A stretch of 61,051 bases of DNA from Rossellomorea aquimaris. Its GTDB lineage: Bacteria > Bacillota > Bacilli > Bacillales > Bacillaceae_B. Location: positions 1-61,051 of the forward strand of contig NZ_JAIVAT010000012.1 of assembly GCF_020172085.1 (NCBI RefSeq), read 5' to 3'. Positions 1-9,928 of the stretch are shown here, piece after piece (within the stretch, counting starts at the first letter, position 1; each line of letters opens with the position of its first letter). The position numbers and the translations under genes are program-made. The notes under the pieces are model-generated. The model saw only the letters and a list, made by a program, of their open reading frames with translations, made no database searches and was not told the DNA's origin.

Positions 1-63
<63 letters not shown>

Positions 64-165
64 AAGAGTCATTATTAAATGAACAACATTGGTCGATTCT
101 CGACTTTCTTGACATCAATTCTTTATCTAGTTTTGAAGGAACAATCCTTCAATTGAATATTCGTC

Positions 166-282
166 TGGTGATAATGGCGAAGAGGTCACACCCGTTCCCC
201 ATGCCGAACACGGAAGTTAAGCTCTTCAGCGCCGATGGTAGTTGGGGGATCTCCCCCTGTGAGAGTAGGACGTCGCCAGGCA
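166..282 (+). rRNA. 5S ribosomal RNA
   Basis: About 117 nt with the hallmarks of Bacillus 5S rRNA: the GAAGAGGTCACACCCGTTCC block, CCGAACACGGAAGTTAAGC, the GCGCCGATGGTAGT block and GAGAGTAGGACGTCGCCAGGC. The ends TCTGGTGATAATGGCG and CGTCGCCAGGC can form helix I. It lies about 100 nt after the 23S end with no tRNA between or after. The exact ends are estimates. Confidence 0.9.
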
Positions 283-289
283 ATATGTG

Positions 290-322
290 AAAAGAGTAGC
301 TCAGTGGAGTTACTCTTTTTTT
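290..322 (+). terminator. Terminator of the rRNA operon
   Basis: An AAAGAGTA-CTC / GAG-TTACTCTTT hairpin is followed by a run of seven to nine T, directly after the 5S gene. It should end the upstream rrn transcript. Confidence 0.85.
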
Positions 323-502
323 GTTGGTTTGAAGTTCGAAGAACCATTGGTTTTTATTTCATTCTCATTGGACGCACTGCGAGGGTAGGGAGGATCAAGA
401 AGGTCGAGGACGCGAGGGAGTGAAGACCTTCGTTCAGGCTCCCACACGAAGATTTGAATGAGTGAAGCGGACGAAGAGATTCGCCGCTCATCACTAGCCG
501 CA

Positions 503-603
503 GCCTTCAGCGCCGATGGTAGTTGGAGCTCCCCCTGTGAGAGTAGGACGTCGACAGGAAGATATGTGGAAAGAGTATCTCATTGTGAGTTACTCTTTTT
601 TTG
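503..603 (+). pseudogene. Truncated 5S rRNA 3' half with duplicated terminator
   Basis: Positions 503-559 repeat the 3' half of the 5S gene at 166-282 (TTCAGCGCCGATGGTAGTTGG, then CCCCCTGTGAGAGTAGGACG), with a few deletions and a C-to-A change in the terminal helix. Positions 570-603 repeat the terminator hairpin with its T run. The 5' half is absent, so no functional 5S can fold. The 170 bp between the intact copy and this one holds no convincing gene. It is probably a leftover of recombination between rrn operons. Confidence 0.82.
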
Positions 604-655
604 ATTAATGAGAAGGGAGCAGCTGATGTTTTATACTAGGTAAAAAATGGTAAAT

Positions 656-763
656 GACGCATATAACAAAAAAGTGACGCAAATATCACCGAAAACGACG
701 CATAAAATAAAATTATGACGCAATTCCCTCCGATAATGACGCAAAAAAGATAAAAACGACGCA
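656..763 (+). repeat. Six phased GACGCA motifs
   Basis: GACGCA occurs at 656, 676, 697, 717, 738 and 758. The steps are 20, 21, 20, 21 and 20 bp, that is two helical turns. Each copy is preceded by T or C, and the spacers are A/T-rich and unrelated to each other. No reading frame crosses it convincingly. The function is unknown; it could be a protein-binding array on one face of the DNA. Confidence 0.8.
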
Positions 764-1075
764 ATTCCCCCTAAACCCCGCCAAGAAACCTCCCAACCTC
801 TCAGTCAAAAACACACCATTCATACATAAACAAATCCTTCACTTAACCAATCTCTCTATTCCCCATAACTTTTACTAAAATACAGTCTTCAAATCTATAA
901 ATATCACTCTGCCACCAACACAACCAACCATCTCAATCCAAACAGATCGATTCATCCCCCAACACTCCCCGAACAAACCACCACAGTGCCCCATTACCAA
1001 ATTTCTATCCAATAATCTTCCATTCCCACGTTTAAAACTTTCCCTAAACAGGAAAACTTCTAAGGTCAAACTTCA
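764..1075. other. Gene-free, strongly G-poor stretch
   Basis: About 300 bp between the GACGCA array and the ctsR promoter. The plus strand has very few G (roughly one in twenty by eye) and is rich in C and A. The one minus-strand frame (about 64 codons, 875-1069) shows no recognisable motif and no clear ribosome binding site. No RNA gene or repeat was recognised. Confidence 0.6.
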
Positions 1076-1078
1076 TAA

Positions 1079-1107
1079 TTGCAAAGTTCAAATCACGGTT
1101 GTATAAT
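1079..1107 (+). promoter_or_regulatory. SigA-type promoter of the ctsR operon
   Basis: The -35 box TTGCAA (1079-1084) and -10 box TATAAT (1102-1107) are 17 bp apart. The expected start, near 1114, falls inside the CtsR operator, so repressor binding would block transcription. Confidence 0.8.
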
Positions 1108-1110
1108 TAT

Positions 1111-1133
1111 AGTCAAATATAGTCAAAGTCAAA
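1111..1133 (+). promoter_or_regulatory. CtsR operator
   Basis: AGTCAAA-TAT-AGTCAAA (1111-1127) fits the known CtsR heptad repeat (A/GGTCAAA NAN A/GGTCAAA). A third GTCAAA follows directly at 1128-1133. It overlaps the expected transcription start of ctsR, giving autorepression that heat relieves. Confidence 0.9.
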
Positions 1134-1149
1134 ATGAGGAGGAGGTTTG

Positions 1150-1611
1150 ATGAGGAACATATCCGACATCATTGAAAGTTATTTAAAGAATGTGTTAGAG
1201 CTGAGTGAAAGTGAGATAGTCGAGATTAAAAGAAGCGAGATCGCTGATAAGTTTCAATGTGTTCCTTCTCAAATTAATTATGTGATCAATACCCGTTTCA
1301 CCATAGAACGGGGTTATGTAGTAGAAAGTAAACGTGGTGGCGGTGGCTACATTCGGATTATGAAGGTGAGGGCCCATGATCAAGTTCATTTGATTGATCA
1401 GTTAGTGGCATTGATTACACAAACGATCAGTCAGAATACAGCAGCAGATATTGTGTTTCGCTTGGTAGAGGAAGAGATCATTTCTGAAAGAGAAGCCAAG
1501 ATCATGCTGAGTGTGATGGACCGCTCCGTCATTATGGTCGATTTACCCGAACGGGATATCCTGAGAGGCAGAATGCTTAGAGCTATGCTGGATACATTGA
1601 AGTATGAGTAA
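1150..1611 (+). CDS. ctsR: CtsR, transcriptional repressor of class III heat-shock genes
   Basis: Represses clpC, clpP and its own operon by binding tandem heptads. The 153-aa protein has an N-terminal winged helix-turn-helix (EIKRSEIADKF, then PSQINYVINTRF) and the R62-GGGG-Y wing loop (glycines 63-66), which in B. subtilis senses heat. The C-terminal ISEREAKIML and DLPERD region is the part that McsB contacts or modifies. ATG 1150 was chosen over an in-frame TTG one codon earlier because the GGAGGAGG site fits it and homologues start there. It is first of four genes (ctsR-mcsA-mcsB-clpC), with a matching operator just upstream. Confidence 0.96.
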   Translation: MRNISDIIESYLKNVLELSESEIVEIKRSEIADKFQCVPSQINYVINTRFTIERGYVVESKRGGGGYIRIMKVRAHDQVHLIDQLVALITQTISQNTAADIVFRLVEEEIISEREAKIMLSVMDRSVIMVDLPERDILRGRMLRAMLDTLKYE

Positions 1612-1631
1612 GGGTTAAAGAGGTGAATGGG

Positions 1632-2180
1632 ATGGTTTGTCAAGAGTGTAATGAAAGACCTGCGACCCTTCATTTTACCAAGGTGGTAAACGGGGAAAAG
1701 ACAGAGGTTCATTTATGTGAGCAATGTGCTCAAGACAAGGGTGAGATGTTTATGTTTGATTCTTCACCCGGGTTTTCTGTAAACAACCTCCTGGCAGGTC
1801 TTCTTAATATAGCTCCTGCGTTTAAGCAGGCAAAAGAGACGGAAATTCCTAAGACAGAAGTGTTGCAGTGTAAAAAGTGTAAGATGACGATTCATCAGTT
1901 CATTAATGTAGGTCGCTTTGGGTGTGCCCATTGTTATGAGACGTTTAAAGATGAGCTCACTCCTTTGTTAAAGCGCGTTCATAGTGGCAATGTCGAGCAT
2001 CACGGAAAGGTTCCGGAACGTATGGGTGGAGCCATTCATGTGAAAAAGAAGATTCAGCAGTTAAAATCTGAGCTCCAAATGATGATAGCAGATGAAGAGT
2101 TTGAAAAAGCAGCTGAGGTTCGAGACGAAATTCGCTCCCTGGAAAAAGATATCAAGAAAGAGGGAGGAGAGAAAGAATGA
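1632..2180 (+). CDS. mcsA: McsA, zinc-finger activator of the McsB protein-arginine kinase
   Basis: A 182-aa partner that activates McsB and supports CtsR inactivation and ClpC targeting. Two CxxC pairs lie near the N-terminus (C3/C6 and C29/C32) and two more in mid-protein (CKKC and CAHC), as expected for zinc binding. The C-terminus has a UvrB/UvrC-type helical motif ([20 protein letters not shown]). ATG 1632 is preferred because AGAGGTG sits six bases upstream and homologues begin MxCQEC; a GTG at 1623 is an alternative. The 3' end overlaps mcsB by 4 bp, indicating translational coupling. Confidence 0.94.
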   Translation: MVCQECNERPATLHFTKVVNGEKTEVHLCEQCAQDKGEMFMFDSSPGFSVNNLLAGLLNIAPAFKQAKETEIPKTEVLQCKKCKMTIHQFINVGRFGCAHCYETFKDELTPLLKRVHSGNVEHHGKVPERMGGAIHVKKKIQQLKSELQMMIADEEFEKAAEVRDEIRSLEKDIKKEGGEKE

Positions 2181-3259
2181 GTCTGGAGAAGTTCTTGAGT
2201 AATGCTGTTAGTTCATGGATGAATGAAGAAGGGCCTAATTCGGATATAGTTCTCAGCTCCCGGGTAAGGCTTGCGAGGAACTTGACGGATTACCGTTTTT
2301 CCACTCTTTATTCCTCTGAAGAAGCGAAAGAGATTGTGGATCGCGTGAAAGAGAAACTCTCTTCATATCCTAAAGATTTAGGTGAGTTGGAATTTTTACC
2401 TACAAGTGAGATTCAACCTCTGCAAAAGAGGGTATTGATGGAGAAACATCTTATAAGCCCTAACTTAGCGGAGGACACGAATTACGGTGCTGTTCTATTA
2501 TCAAATGAAGAAGATATCAGCATAATGGTAAACGAAGAGGATCATATTCGAATACAGTGTTTATATCCAGGTTTGCAATTGGAGGAAGCATTACAAAAAG
2601 CCAATCAGATCGATGATTGGTTTGAAGGTGAATTTGATTTTGCTTTTGATGAGAAGCATGGGTATCTAACGACTTGTCCTACCAATGTAGGCACAGGGCT
2701 GAGAGCTTCCGTCATGATGCATTTACCAGGCCTTGTATTGACACAACAGTTGAACCGTATCATTCCGGCCATTAATCAGTTGGGATTAGTGGTCAGAGGG
2801 ATATATGGGGAAGGCAGCGAGGCGCTGGGGAACATCTTTCAGATATCGAATCAAACGACACTTGGTAAGTCGGAAGAGGATATCGTCGCAGATTTGCTAA
2901 GCGTAGTGAAGCAGATCATCGAGAAAGAACAATCGGCAAGAAACGCACTAGTTCAGACGTCAAACATACAATTAGAAGATAGGATTTTCCGCTCTCTTGG
3001 GGTGCTGGAGCACAGCAGGATCATTGAATCCAAGGAAGCAGCGAAGTGTTTATCGGATGTCAGGCTTGGAATTGATTTAGGATACATCAAAGTGATATCT
3101 AAGAATATATTGAATGAACTAATGATTTTAACCCAACCTGGATTTTTACAACAATATTCTGGAGGTCCATTGAGACCAAATGAAAGAGATATAAGAAGGT
3201 CTTCTTTGATTCGAGAGCGAATTAAGTTAGATAAAGATACATGTGAGGAGGAAAAATAA
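2177..3259 (+). CDS. mcsB: McsB, protein-arginine kinase
   Basis: Phosphorylates arginine side chains on CtsR and on misfolded proteins; the phosphoarginine mark sends them to ClpC-ClpP. The 360-aa protein belongs to the phosphagen (guanido) kinase fold: the nucleotide-binding [11 protein letters not shown] motif lies near residues 24-34 and [14 protein letters not shown] is the conserved phosphagen-kinase block. It overlaps mcsA by 4 bp, and its final codons carry the ribosome binding site of clpC, so the operon is tightly coupled. Confidence 0.95.
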   Translation: MSLEKFLSNAVSSWMNEEGPNSDIVLSSRVRLARNLTDYRFSTLYSSEEAKEIVDRVKEKLSSYPKDLGELEFLPTSEIQPLQKRVLMEKHLISPNLAEDTNYGAVLLSNEEDISIMVNEEDHIRIQCLYPGLQLEEALQKANQIDDWFEGEFDFAFDEKHGYLTTCPTNVGTGLRASVMMHLPGLVLTQQLNRIIPAINQLGLVVRGIYGEGSEALGNIFQISNQTTLGKSEEDIVADLLSVVKQIIEKEQSARNALVQTSNIQLEDRIFRSLGVLEHSRIIESKEAAKCLSDVRLGIDLGYIKVISKNILNELMILTQPGFLQQYSGGPLRPNERDIRRSSLIRERIKLDKDTCEEEK

Positions 3260-3260
3260 T

Positions 3261-5705
3261 ATGATGTTTGGTCGATTTACAGAAAGAGCCCAAAAAGTAT
3301 TGGCATTAGCCCAGGAAGAAGCAATTCGTTTATCACACAGTAATATTGGTACTGAACATATTTTATTGGGACTTGTCCGCGAAGGTGAAGGGATTGCCGC
3401 CAAGGCACTTACGGCATTGGGGTTAAGCCCGGAAAAAATCCAGAAGGAAGTGGAAGGATTAATCGGGAAAGGAACCGAGAAATCCCAAACGATTCATTAC
3501 ACGCCGCGTGCGAAGAAAGTAATCGAACTTTCCATGGATGAAGCCCGTAAGCTGGGGCACTCATATGTAGGGACGGAACATATTTTACTAGGGTTGATCC
3601 GCGAGGGTGAAGGAGTGGCCGCACGTGTTCTTGGAAACCTTGGAGTCAGCTTGAATAAAGCAAGGCAGCAAGTATTGCAGCTGCTTGGCAGTAATGATTC
3701 AAGCAATCATCAGGGTGGTGGCAATGCCAATGCCAATACTCCAACTCTTGATAGCTTAGCCCGTGATCTGACAGCCATCGCACGTGAAGGCAGCCTGGAT
3801 CCGGTCATCGGACGCAGTAAAGAGATTCAGCGCGTCATTGAAGTATTGAGTCGTCGTACGAAAAATAACCCGGTATTAATCGGTGAGCCAGGTGTAGGGA
3901 AGACGGCGATTGCTGAGGGACTTGCACAACAGATCATCGCCAATGAAGTGCCGGAAATCCTGCGCGACAAGCGTGTTATGACCCTTGATATGGGTACGGT
4001 TGTAGCCGGTACGAAATATCGTGGGGAGTTCGAGGATCGTCTGAAGAAGGTAATGGATGAAATCCGTCAAGCGGGTAATATCATCCTCTTCATCGACGAA
4101 CTTCATACCCTGATCGGTGCAGGAGGGGCGGAAGGTGCGATTGACGCATCGAATATCCTGAAACCATCCCTTGCCCGTGGAGAATTACAGTGTATCGGTG
4201 CCACAACATTAGATGAGTACCGCAAATATATTGAAAAGGATGCTGCTCTGGAGCGTCGTTTCCAACCAATTCAAGTCAACGAGCCGACAGCAGAAGAGTC
4301 CATTCAAATCCTGAAGGGACTGCGTGATCGTTATGAAGCCCATCACCGGGTTTCCATTACGGATGAAGCAATCGATGCTGCGGTGAAGCTGTCTGATCGT
4401 TACATCTCTGATCGATTCCTTCCGGATAAAGCCATCGATTTAATTGATGAAGCTGGTTCAAAGGTGCGTTTACGCTCTTATACGACACCACCAAATCTGA
4501 AAGAGCTTGAAGCAAAGCTCGAAGAAATCCGCAAAGAGAAAGATGCGGCCGTACAAAGCCAGGAATTTGAAAAAGCTGCTTCTTTGAGGGATTCTGAGCA
4601 GAAGCTTCGTGAAGAGTTAGAAGAAACGAAGAACACCTGGAAAGAAAAACAAGGTCAGGAAAATACAGAAGTGACCGTTGAAGATATTGCGAAGGTTGTT
4701 TCGAACTGGACGGGAGTGCCGGTATCGAAATTGGCTCAAACCGAAACGGATCGTTTACTCAAATTAGAAGAGATTCTTCATTCAAGAGTCATCGGGCAAT
4801 CGGAAGCCGTTGTGGCAGTGTCGAAAGCTGTCCGCCGTGCAAGGGCAGGTCTTAAAGATCCGAAGCGTCCAATTGGTTCCTTCATCTTCCTTGGACCAAC
4901 CGGGGTAGGGAAAACGGAATTGGCCCGCGCTCTTGCTGAATCTATGTTCGGTGATGAGGATGCGATGATCCGGATCGATATGTCCGAGTACATGGAAAAA
5001 CACTCGACTTCCCGTTTAGTCGGTTCACCACCAGGATATGTAGGGTATGAAGAAGGCGGTCAGTTAACGGAGAAAGTTCGCCGCAAACCATATTCCGTCG
5101 TCCTATTGGACGAAATCGAAAAAGCACATCCGGATGTGTTCAACATTCTTCTGCAAGTACTGGAGGACGGCCGATTAACGGATTCCAAAGGTAGAACGGT
5201 AGACTTCAGGAATACAGTCCTGATCATGACATCGAACGTTGGTGCCCAGTCCCTTAAGAGCAATAAATATGTTGGGTTCAACATTCAAGACGGCAAACAG
5301 GATTATAAAGATATGAAAGGTAAGGTCATGGAAGAATTGAAACGTGCTTTCCGACCTGAATTCCTTAACCGTATCGATGAAATCATCGTGTTCCACTCTC
5401 TTGAAAAAGATCACTTGAAAGAGATTGTAACATTGATGTCCAACCAATTGACGAGCCGCTTGAAAGAGCAGGATATTCATTTAGAACTATCCTCGGCTGC
5501 CAAAGAGAAAATTGCAGATGAAGGATTTGATCCTGAATATGGTGCACGTCCGCTGCGTCGCGCGATTCAGAAATATGTTGAAGATAAACTGTCCGAGGAA
5601 CTGTTAAGAGGGAAAGTGCTGACAGGACAGAATATCGTGATCGATGTAGAAGATAGTGAGTTCGTAGTGAAGGTGAAAGAAGAAGCAGCGAACACTACGA
5701 CATAA
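3261..5705 (+). CDS. clpC: ClpC, AAA+ unfoldase of the ClpCP protease
   Basis: An ATP-driven unfoldase that feeds ClpP and degrades phosphoarginine-marked and adaptor-bound proteins; it also affects competence and sporulation. The 814-aa protein has two N-terminal Clp repeats (each with [10 protein letters not shown] or [10 protein letters not shown]), a first AAA+ domain with Walker [10 protein letters not shown] near residue 208, a UVR-like coiled-coil middle domain ([12 protein letters not shown]), and a second AAA+ domain with GPTGVGKTE near residue 544. [10 protein letters not shown] at 3261 is the family start, with AGGAGG inside the end of mcsB. The upstream in-frame ATG at 3243 is rejected. 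A terminator follows. Confidence 0.97.
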   Translation: MMFGRFTERAQKVLALAQEEAIRLSHSNIGTEHILLGLVREGEGIAAKALTALGLSPEKIQKEVEGLIGKGTEKSQTIHYTPRAKKVIELSMDEARKLGHSYVGTEHILLGLIREGEGVAARVLGNLGVSLNKARQQVLQLLGSNDSSNHQGGGNANANTPTLDSLARDLTAIAREGSLDPVIGRSKEIQRVIEVLSRRTKNNPVLIGEPGVGKTAIAEGLAQQIIANEVPEILRDKRVMTLDMGTVVAGTKYRGEFEDRLKKVMDEIRQAGNIILFIDELHTLIGAGGAEGAIDASNILKPSLARGELQCIGATTLDEYRKYIEKDAALERRFQPIQVNEPTAEESIQILKGLRDRYEAHHRVSITDEAIDAAVKLSDRYISDRFLPDKAIDLIDEAGSKVRLRSYTTPPNLKELEAKLEEIRKEKDAAVQSQEFEKAASLRDSEQKLREELEETKNTWKEKQGQENTEVTVEDIAKVVSNWTGVPVSKLAQTETDRLLKLEEILHSRVIGQSEAVVAVSKAVRRARAGLKDPKRPIGSFIFLGPTGVGKTELARALAESMFGDEDAMIRIDMSEYMEKHSTSRLVGSPPGYVGYEEGGQLTEKVRRKPYSVVLLDEIEKAHPDVFNILLQVLEDGRLTDSKGRTVDFRNTVLIMTSNVGAQSLKSNKYVGFNIQDGKQDYKDMKGKVMEELKRAFRPEFLNRIDEIIVFHSLEKDHLKEIVTLMSNQLTSRLKEQDIHLELSSAAKEKIADEGFDPEYGARPLRRAIQKYVEDKLSEELLRGKVLTGQNIVIDVEDSEFVVKVKEEAANTTT

Positions 5706-5715
5706 TAGTAAGAGT

Positions 5716-5758
5716 GATAAAGAGGTACACGTATTTGTTTTCGTGTACCTCTTTTATC
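5716..5758 (+). terminator. Terminator of the ctsR-clpC operon
   Basis: The stem GATAAAGAGGTACACG / CGTGTACCTCTTTTATC closes a short T-rich loop and is followed by a weak T stretch. It begins ten bases after the clpC stop. Confidence 0.85.
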
Positions 5759-5776
5759 ATAATGAATACTTTGGGA

Positions 5777-6064
5777 GATGCTTGTCGGGCCTACCGAGCC
5801 GGCTACGCTTTTCTTATTGTCCAGCTCCGCCGGCTAGAGGCTCGAGGTCATAAGTCAATCCCACCGAAAAGGCAAAGAGCGCCTTTCCAGTGGGCTCGCC
5901 TTATGCTTGTCGCCTCTGACCAAGCCGGCTACGCTTTTCTTATTGTCTAGCTCCGCCGGCTAGTCCCTCGAGGTCACAACTGAAAAATCCCATAAGGCAA
6001 AAAACGCCTTTTGGGATTTCCCAGTTGTGCTTGTCGGGCCTACCAAGCCGGCTACGCTTTTCTT
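5777..6064. repeat. Tandem structured repeats (family B, about 2.3 copies)
   Basis: A right-end fragment (about 5779-5814) is followed by two complete units (about 5813-5942 and 5936-6064). Each unit starts TTATTGTC(C/T)AGCTCCGCCGGCTAG and ends TGCTTGTCG...AAGCCGGCTACGCTTTT. The inner 55-60 bp forms a long hairpin whose sequence differs between units but remains paired: CATAAG/CTTATG with CCCAC/GTGGG in the first, CACAACTG/CAGTTGTG with AAATCCC/GGGATTT in the second. Only the apex (AAGGC, A-rich loop, GCCTT) is shared. Plus-strand frames across it are simply the repeat read through. I know similar elements from intergenic DNA of other Bacillaceae; their role is unknown. Confidence 0.85.
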
Positions 6065-6091
6065 GAATCCCATACATAAAACCGATACAAT
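6063..6091 (+). promoter_or_regulatory. Putative radA promoter
   Basis: TTGAAT (6063-6068) and TACAAT (6086-6091) are separated by 17 bp, directly at the right edge of the last repeat and about 65 bp before radA. Its -35 box lies at the boundary of the repeat. Confidence 0.6.
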
Positions 6092-6157
6092 CATGCCAAA
6101 TGGGTATTATCGTGAATAGGTAAGAGTACAAATAGAGTTATAGAGGAGAAGAATAGA

Positions 6158-7534
6158 TTGGCAAAGAAAAAGACGAAGTTTGTGTGTTCATCCTGTGGAT
6201 ATGAGTCTGCTAAATGGATGGGGAAATGTCCGGGATGTAATGAGTGGAATACGATGGTGGAAGAAGTGGAGATGACGGGGAAGAAGCCCCGTACGTCGTT
6301 TATGCATTCTGAGAATAGCGGCCCCTCTAAAGCAGAGAAATTGATTTCCATCGAAACCAAGCAAGAGCCGAGGGTATTGACCGAATCGAAAGAACTGAAT
6401 CGGGTGCTGGGTGGAGGAGTTGTACCGGGTTCCCTCGTTTTGATCGGCGGAGACCCTGGAATAGGGAAATCGACTTTATTGCTGCAGGTTTCGGCTCAGC
6501 TTGCGGATCAGAAGCAAAAGGTTTTGTATATATCCGGTGAGGAGTCCATCAAGCAAACAAAGCTGCGGGCGGATCGGTTAAACGTTAAATCAGATGATTT
6601 ATATATATTTGCGGAAACGAATCTTGAGTTGATTCATCAAACGATTGAACAGATCTCACCGGATTTCGTCATCATCGACTCGATTCAAACGATTTTTCAT
6701 CCTGACGTGACGTCTGCTCCAGGTAGTGTTTCCCAGGTGAGGGAGTGTACGGCGGAACTGATGCGAATCGGGAAGACAAAGGGAATTGCGATTTTCATTG
6801 TCGGGCATGTTACGAAAGAAGGCTCGATTGCAGGACCTCGTTTGTTGGAACATATGGTGGATACCGTGTTGTATTTCGAAGGGGAGCGTCATCATTCGTA
6901 TCGTATCCTAAGGGCGGTTAAGAATCGCTTCGGCTCAACGAATGAAATGGGGATATTTGAAATGAAGGAGCTCGGCTTGGAGGAAGTGGCCAACCCGTCT
7001 GAGATCTTCTTGGAAGAGCGATCACAGGGTGCAGCGGGTTCGACTGTTGTGGCATCGATGGAGGGTACAAGACCTGTTCTTGTGGAGATTCAAGCCCTTG
7101 TGACGCCTACCAGCTTTAACAATCCCAGAAGGATGGCCACAGGGATAGATCATAGCAGGGTATCATTGATCATGGCTGTGTTGGAGAAGCGTGCAGGTAT
7201 GCTTCTGCAGCAGCAGGATGCCTATCTGAAAGTGGCAGGCGGGGTGAAGCTGGACGAACCGGCGATTGACTTGGCCGTCGCGGCGAGTATCGCTTCAAGC
7301 TTTCGGGATAGAGCGTCCAGTGCGCACGATTGTATCATCGGCGAAGTCGGATTGACGGGTGAGATCAGAAGGGTGTCAAGGATCGAGCAACGCGTTCAGG
7401 AAGCGGCTAAGCTGGGATTCAAACGAGTCATCATTCCCCAGAATAACTTAAGTGGATGGCAGCCACCATCCGATATAGAGGTTAAAGGCGTTTCAAATAT
7501 AAACGAAGCGTTGTCAATTATTTTAGGAGGATAA
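6158..7534 (+). CDS. radA: RadA (Sms), DNA repair ATPase/branch-migration helicase
   Basis: Promotes branch migration during recombination and repair. The 458-aa protein shows the three family parts: a C4 zinc finger (C10, C13, C24, C27), a RecA-like ATPase core with Walker [11 protein letters not shown] near residue 97 and the RadA-specific KNRFG motif near residue 255, and a C-terminal Lon-protease-like domain. The start is TTG at 6158 with AGAGGAG nine bases upstream; [10 protein letters not shown] matches homologues. disA follows after 3 bp, and in B. subtilis RadA and DisA act together on DNA intermediates. Confidence 0.96.
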   Translation: MAKKKTKFVCSSCGYESAKWMGKCPGCNEWNTMVEEVEMTGKKPRTSFMHSENSGPSKAEKLISIETKQEPRVLTESKELNRVLGGGVVPGSLVLIGGDPGIGKSTLLLQVSAQLADQKQKVLYISGEESIKQTKLRADRLNVKSDDLYIFAETNLELIHQTIEQISPDFVIIDSIQTIFHPDVTSAPGSVSQVRECTAELMRIGKTKGIAIFIVGHVTKEGSIAGPRLLEHMVDTVLYFEGERHHSYRILRAVKNRFGSTNEMGIFEMKELGLEEVANPSEIFLEERSQGAAGSTVVASMEGTRPVLVEIQALVTPTSFNNPRRMATGIDHSRVSLIMAVLEKRAGMLLQQQDAYLKVAGGVKLDEPAIDLAVAASIASSFRDRASSAHDCIIGEVGLTGEIRRVSRIEQRVQEAAKLGFKRVIIPQNNLSGWQPPSDIEVKGVSNINEALSIILGG

Positions 7535-7537
7535 GAA

Positions 7538-8611
7538 ATGGAAGATAAGAAGGCAAGAGATAAGTCCATGTCGGATATATTACAATTCGTTGCTCCCGGT
7601 GCCCCGATCAGGGATGGTATTGATAATGTGCTGAGAGCCAATACGGGAGGGCTTATTGTCGTTGGCTACAATGATAAGGTGAAGTCTGTATTGGACGGGG
7701 GATTTCATATTAACTGTGCTTTCTCTCCGAGTTACCTGTATGAACTGGCCAAAATGGACGGGGCCATCATCCTGAATGAAGCAGGGACGAAGATTATTTT
7801 GGCGAATGCTCAGCTTGCTCCCGATGTGTACGTTCCATCCACTGAAACAGGAATGCGACATCGAACGGCCGAGCGGGTTGCGAGACAAACCAATGCCCTT
7901 GTCATTGCGATTTCACAACGGAGAAACGTCATCACCCTCTATCAAGGTAACTTCCGATATGCATTAAAGGACATCTCTGTCATCTTAACGAAGGCCAATC
8001 AAGCCATTCAAACCCTGGAGAAGTATAAGGTGGTCCTTGATCAGAGCATTTCTAATTTGTCGGTACTTGAGTTTGAGGAGCTTGTCACTCAAAGTGATCT
8101 GCTGCAGGTGCTTCACCGGTTCGAAATGGTCCTCAGGATCAAGAATGAATTATTGACGTATTTAAGTGAGCTTGGTATCGAGGGTCGGTTGATTCGTCTT
8201 CAGATGAATGAGTTATTGACGGATATTGAAGATGAAGCGATGCTCATCATCAGGGACTATTCCCAGGAAAGAAACATCAAGCCGTTTGAACTTCTTTATA
8301 AATTCCAGGAGCTTGTTCATTCAGAGGTATTAGAGGATAATGTCTTATTAAAATTGTTGGGCTATCACGGGTATGTCCATCACGATGATGCCATCTATCC
8401 AAGAGGATATCGTGTGTTGAATAAGATCCCCCGGTTACCGATTGTGATTATTGAAAACCTTATCACAAGATTTCAAACCCTTCCTCATGTCGTGAGTGCC
8501 TCCGTGGACGATTTAGATGAAGTTGAAGGAATCGGTGAAGTAAGGGCAAGGAAAATAAAAGAGGGTTTAAAACTAATAAAGGAACAAACGTTCGCTGACA
8601 GGCAGTTATAG
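7538..8611 (+). CDS. disA: DisA, DNA-integrity scanning diadenylate cyclase
   Basis: Makes cyclic di-AMP from two ATP and pauses when it meets branched DNA, linking DNA damage to sporulation and cell-wall signalling. The 357-aa protein has the N-terminal DAC domain with the catalytic D74-G75-A76 and R107-H-R-T-A111 motifs, a helical spine, and a C-terminal helix-hairpin-helix DNA-binding domain ([19 protein letters not shown]). It is linked to radA (3-bp gap) and probably co-transcribed with it. Confidence 0.97.
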   Translation: MEDKKARDKSMSDILQFVAPGAPIRDGIDNVLRANTGGLIVVGYNDKVKSVLDGGFHINCAFSPSYLYELAKMDGAIILNEAGTKIILANAQLAPDVYVPSTETGMRHRTAERVARQTNALVIAISQRRNVITLYQGNFRYALKDISVILTKANQAIQTLEKYKVVLDQSISNLSVLEFEELVTQSDLLQVLHRFEMVLRIKNELLTYLSELGIEGRLIRLQMNELLTDIEDEAMLIIRDYSQERNIKPFELLYKFQELVHSEVLEDNVLLKLLGYHGYVHHDDAIYPRGYRVLNKIPRLPIVIIENLITRFQTLPHVVSASVDDLDEVEGIGEVRARKIKEGLKLIKEQTFADRQL

Positions 8612-8616
8612 GAATG

Positions 8617-8646
8617 TAGACCTACATTTTCCTTATGTGGTATAAT
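8617..8646 (+). promoter_or_regulatory. Possible promoter upstream of yacL
   Basis: An extended -10 (TGG-TATAAT, 8638-8646) has a weak -35 (TAGACC, 8617-8622) 18 bp upstream. The 213-bp gap also has TTGACA at 8665-8670 and another TATAAT at 8799-8804 close to the gene, so which one drives yacL is uncertain. Confidence 0.45.
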
Positions 8647-8824
8647 TGTTGCTTTTTCAAAAAATTGACAGTGGCTAAAAGACGTGTTAGCCTTCACTTA
8701 AGGAAGCTACTAATATGGGATAAGTGTATCAAAATCGTTTCAGCAGTATTAAATTTGAAATTTTCAAAGCTCACACGTTTCAAAAATAGTAAATTGTTTA
8801 TAATGAGTAGGAGGAGGTGAGGGA

Positions 8825-9916
8825 ATGTTAAAAAGAATCGTTCAAGCGTGCTTCCTGATCGTCGGGGGAACACTGGGAATATTTCTGCTTCCCGAATTAT
8901 TTACCGTCATAAATCTATCAGACATTCCTTTAATTAATAACCCTTATATGACTGCTATATTTGGTGCCATTATTTTTTATATTCTTACGTTTTGGGCAGT
9001 CGAGTATGTCGTCAACTTCGTCAAGTGGTTTGAAGATAGCTTGGTAAAGGCACCGGTAACGGATTTGTTATTTGGTAGTTTAGGCCTGATTATTGGTTTG
9101 TTCGTTGCCTATTTGTTTGGAATTCCGTTCAACCAAATGGAGATTCCGATTGTCAACACAGTGGTCCCGATTTTATTAACCCTGCTTTTAGGGTATTTAG
9201 GGTTCCAGGTTGGATTCAAGAAAAGGGATGAACTGGTTGGTCTATTCGGTACGACAAACCGTGGTAAGAAAAAAGGAACGGAAGAAGATTTAGATGAAGA
9301 GGGTGTGAAGACCCTTAAGATATTGGATACAAGTGTGATTATTGATGGTCGTATCGCGGATATCTGCCAAACAGGATTTTTGGAAGGGATTGTTGTCATT
9401 CCTCAATTCGTCCTGGAAGAGCTTCAGCATATTGCGGATTCTTCCGATGTATTGAAGCGGAATCGTGGACGTCGAGGATTGGATATCCTGAATCGCATCC
9501 AAAAGGAACTTCCGGTAGAGGTCCAGATTTATGAAGGGGATTTTGAGGAAATCCAGGAAGTGGATTCGAAGTTGGTGAAATTGGCGAAGCTTACAAATGG
9601 AATCGTTGTAACCAATGATTTCAACTTGAATAAAGTGTGTGATCTTCAAGGTGTACAAGTATTGAACATCAATGACTTGGCCAATGCCGTCAAGCCGGTT
9701 GTATTACCTGGTGAAGAGCTGAAGGTCCAGGTGATCAAAGATGGTAAAGAGCATAACCAGGGAATTGCATACCTGGATGATGGTACGATGATCGTCGTGG
9801 AAGAAGGCCGCAATTACATCGGCAAGTATATCGATGTACTCGTCACATCCGTTTTACAAACTTCCGCAGGCAGGATGATCTTTGCGAAACCGAAGCAATT
9901 AGAAAAAGCATTGTAA
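8825..9916 (+). CDS. yacL: YacL family membrane protein with PIN and TRAM domains
   Basis: A 363-aa integral membrane protein. Four hydrophobic segments occupy roughly residues 5-125. A PIN nuclease-like domain follows ([11 protein letters not shown] with conserved aspartates, then [11 protein letters not shown]), and a C-terminal TRAM-like RNA-binding region ([19 protein letters not shown]). The fold implies a membrane-tethered ribonuclease, but no substrate is established to my knowledge. ATG 8825 has a strong AGGAGGTG site. It stands between disA and ispD, as in B. subtilis. Confidence 0.88.
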   Translation: MLKRIVQACFLIVGGTLGIFLLPELFTVINLSDIPLINNPYMTAIFGAIIFYILTFWAVEYVVNFVKWFEDSLVKAPVTDLLFGSLGLIIGLFVAYLFGIPFNQMEIPIVNTVVPILLTLLLGYLGFQVGFKKRDELVGLFGTTNRGKKKGTEEDLDEEGVKTLKILDTSVIIDGRIADICQTGFLEGIVVIPQFVLEELQHIADSSDVLKRNRGRRGLDILNRIQKELPVEVQIYEGDFEEIQEVDSKLVKLAKLTNGIVVTNDFNLNKVCDLQGVQVLNINDLANAVKPVVLPGEELKVQVIKDGKEHNQGIAYLDDGTMIVVEEGRNYIGKYIDVLVTSVLQTSAGRMIFAKPKQLEKAL

Positions 9917-9928
9917 GGCCGTTTTGCC

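Noticed and set aside
235..423. 62-codon plus-strand frame across the 5S gene and its flank
   Set aside because: It starts inside 5S rRNA and runs through the terminator; not coding.
656..763. CRISPR array
   Set aside because: The repeated unit is only 6-7 bp with 14-bp spacers, and no cas genes are near.
875..1069. 64-codon minus-strand frame in the G-poor stretch
   Set aside because: No ribosome binding site or recognisable motif; the frame is open mainly because of base composition.
5714..6131. Open frames on both strands through the family B repeats
   Set aside because: The protein repeats (for example RAGYAFLIV twice) mirror the DNA repeat; structure explains the sequence better than coding.
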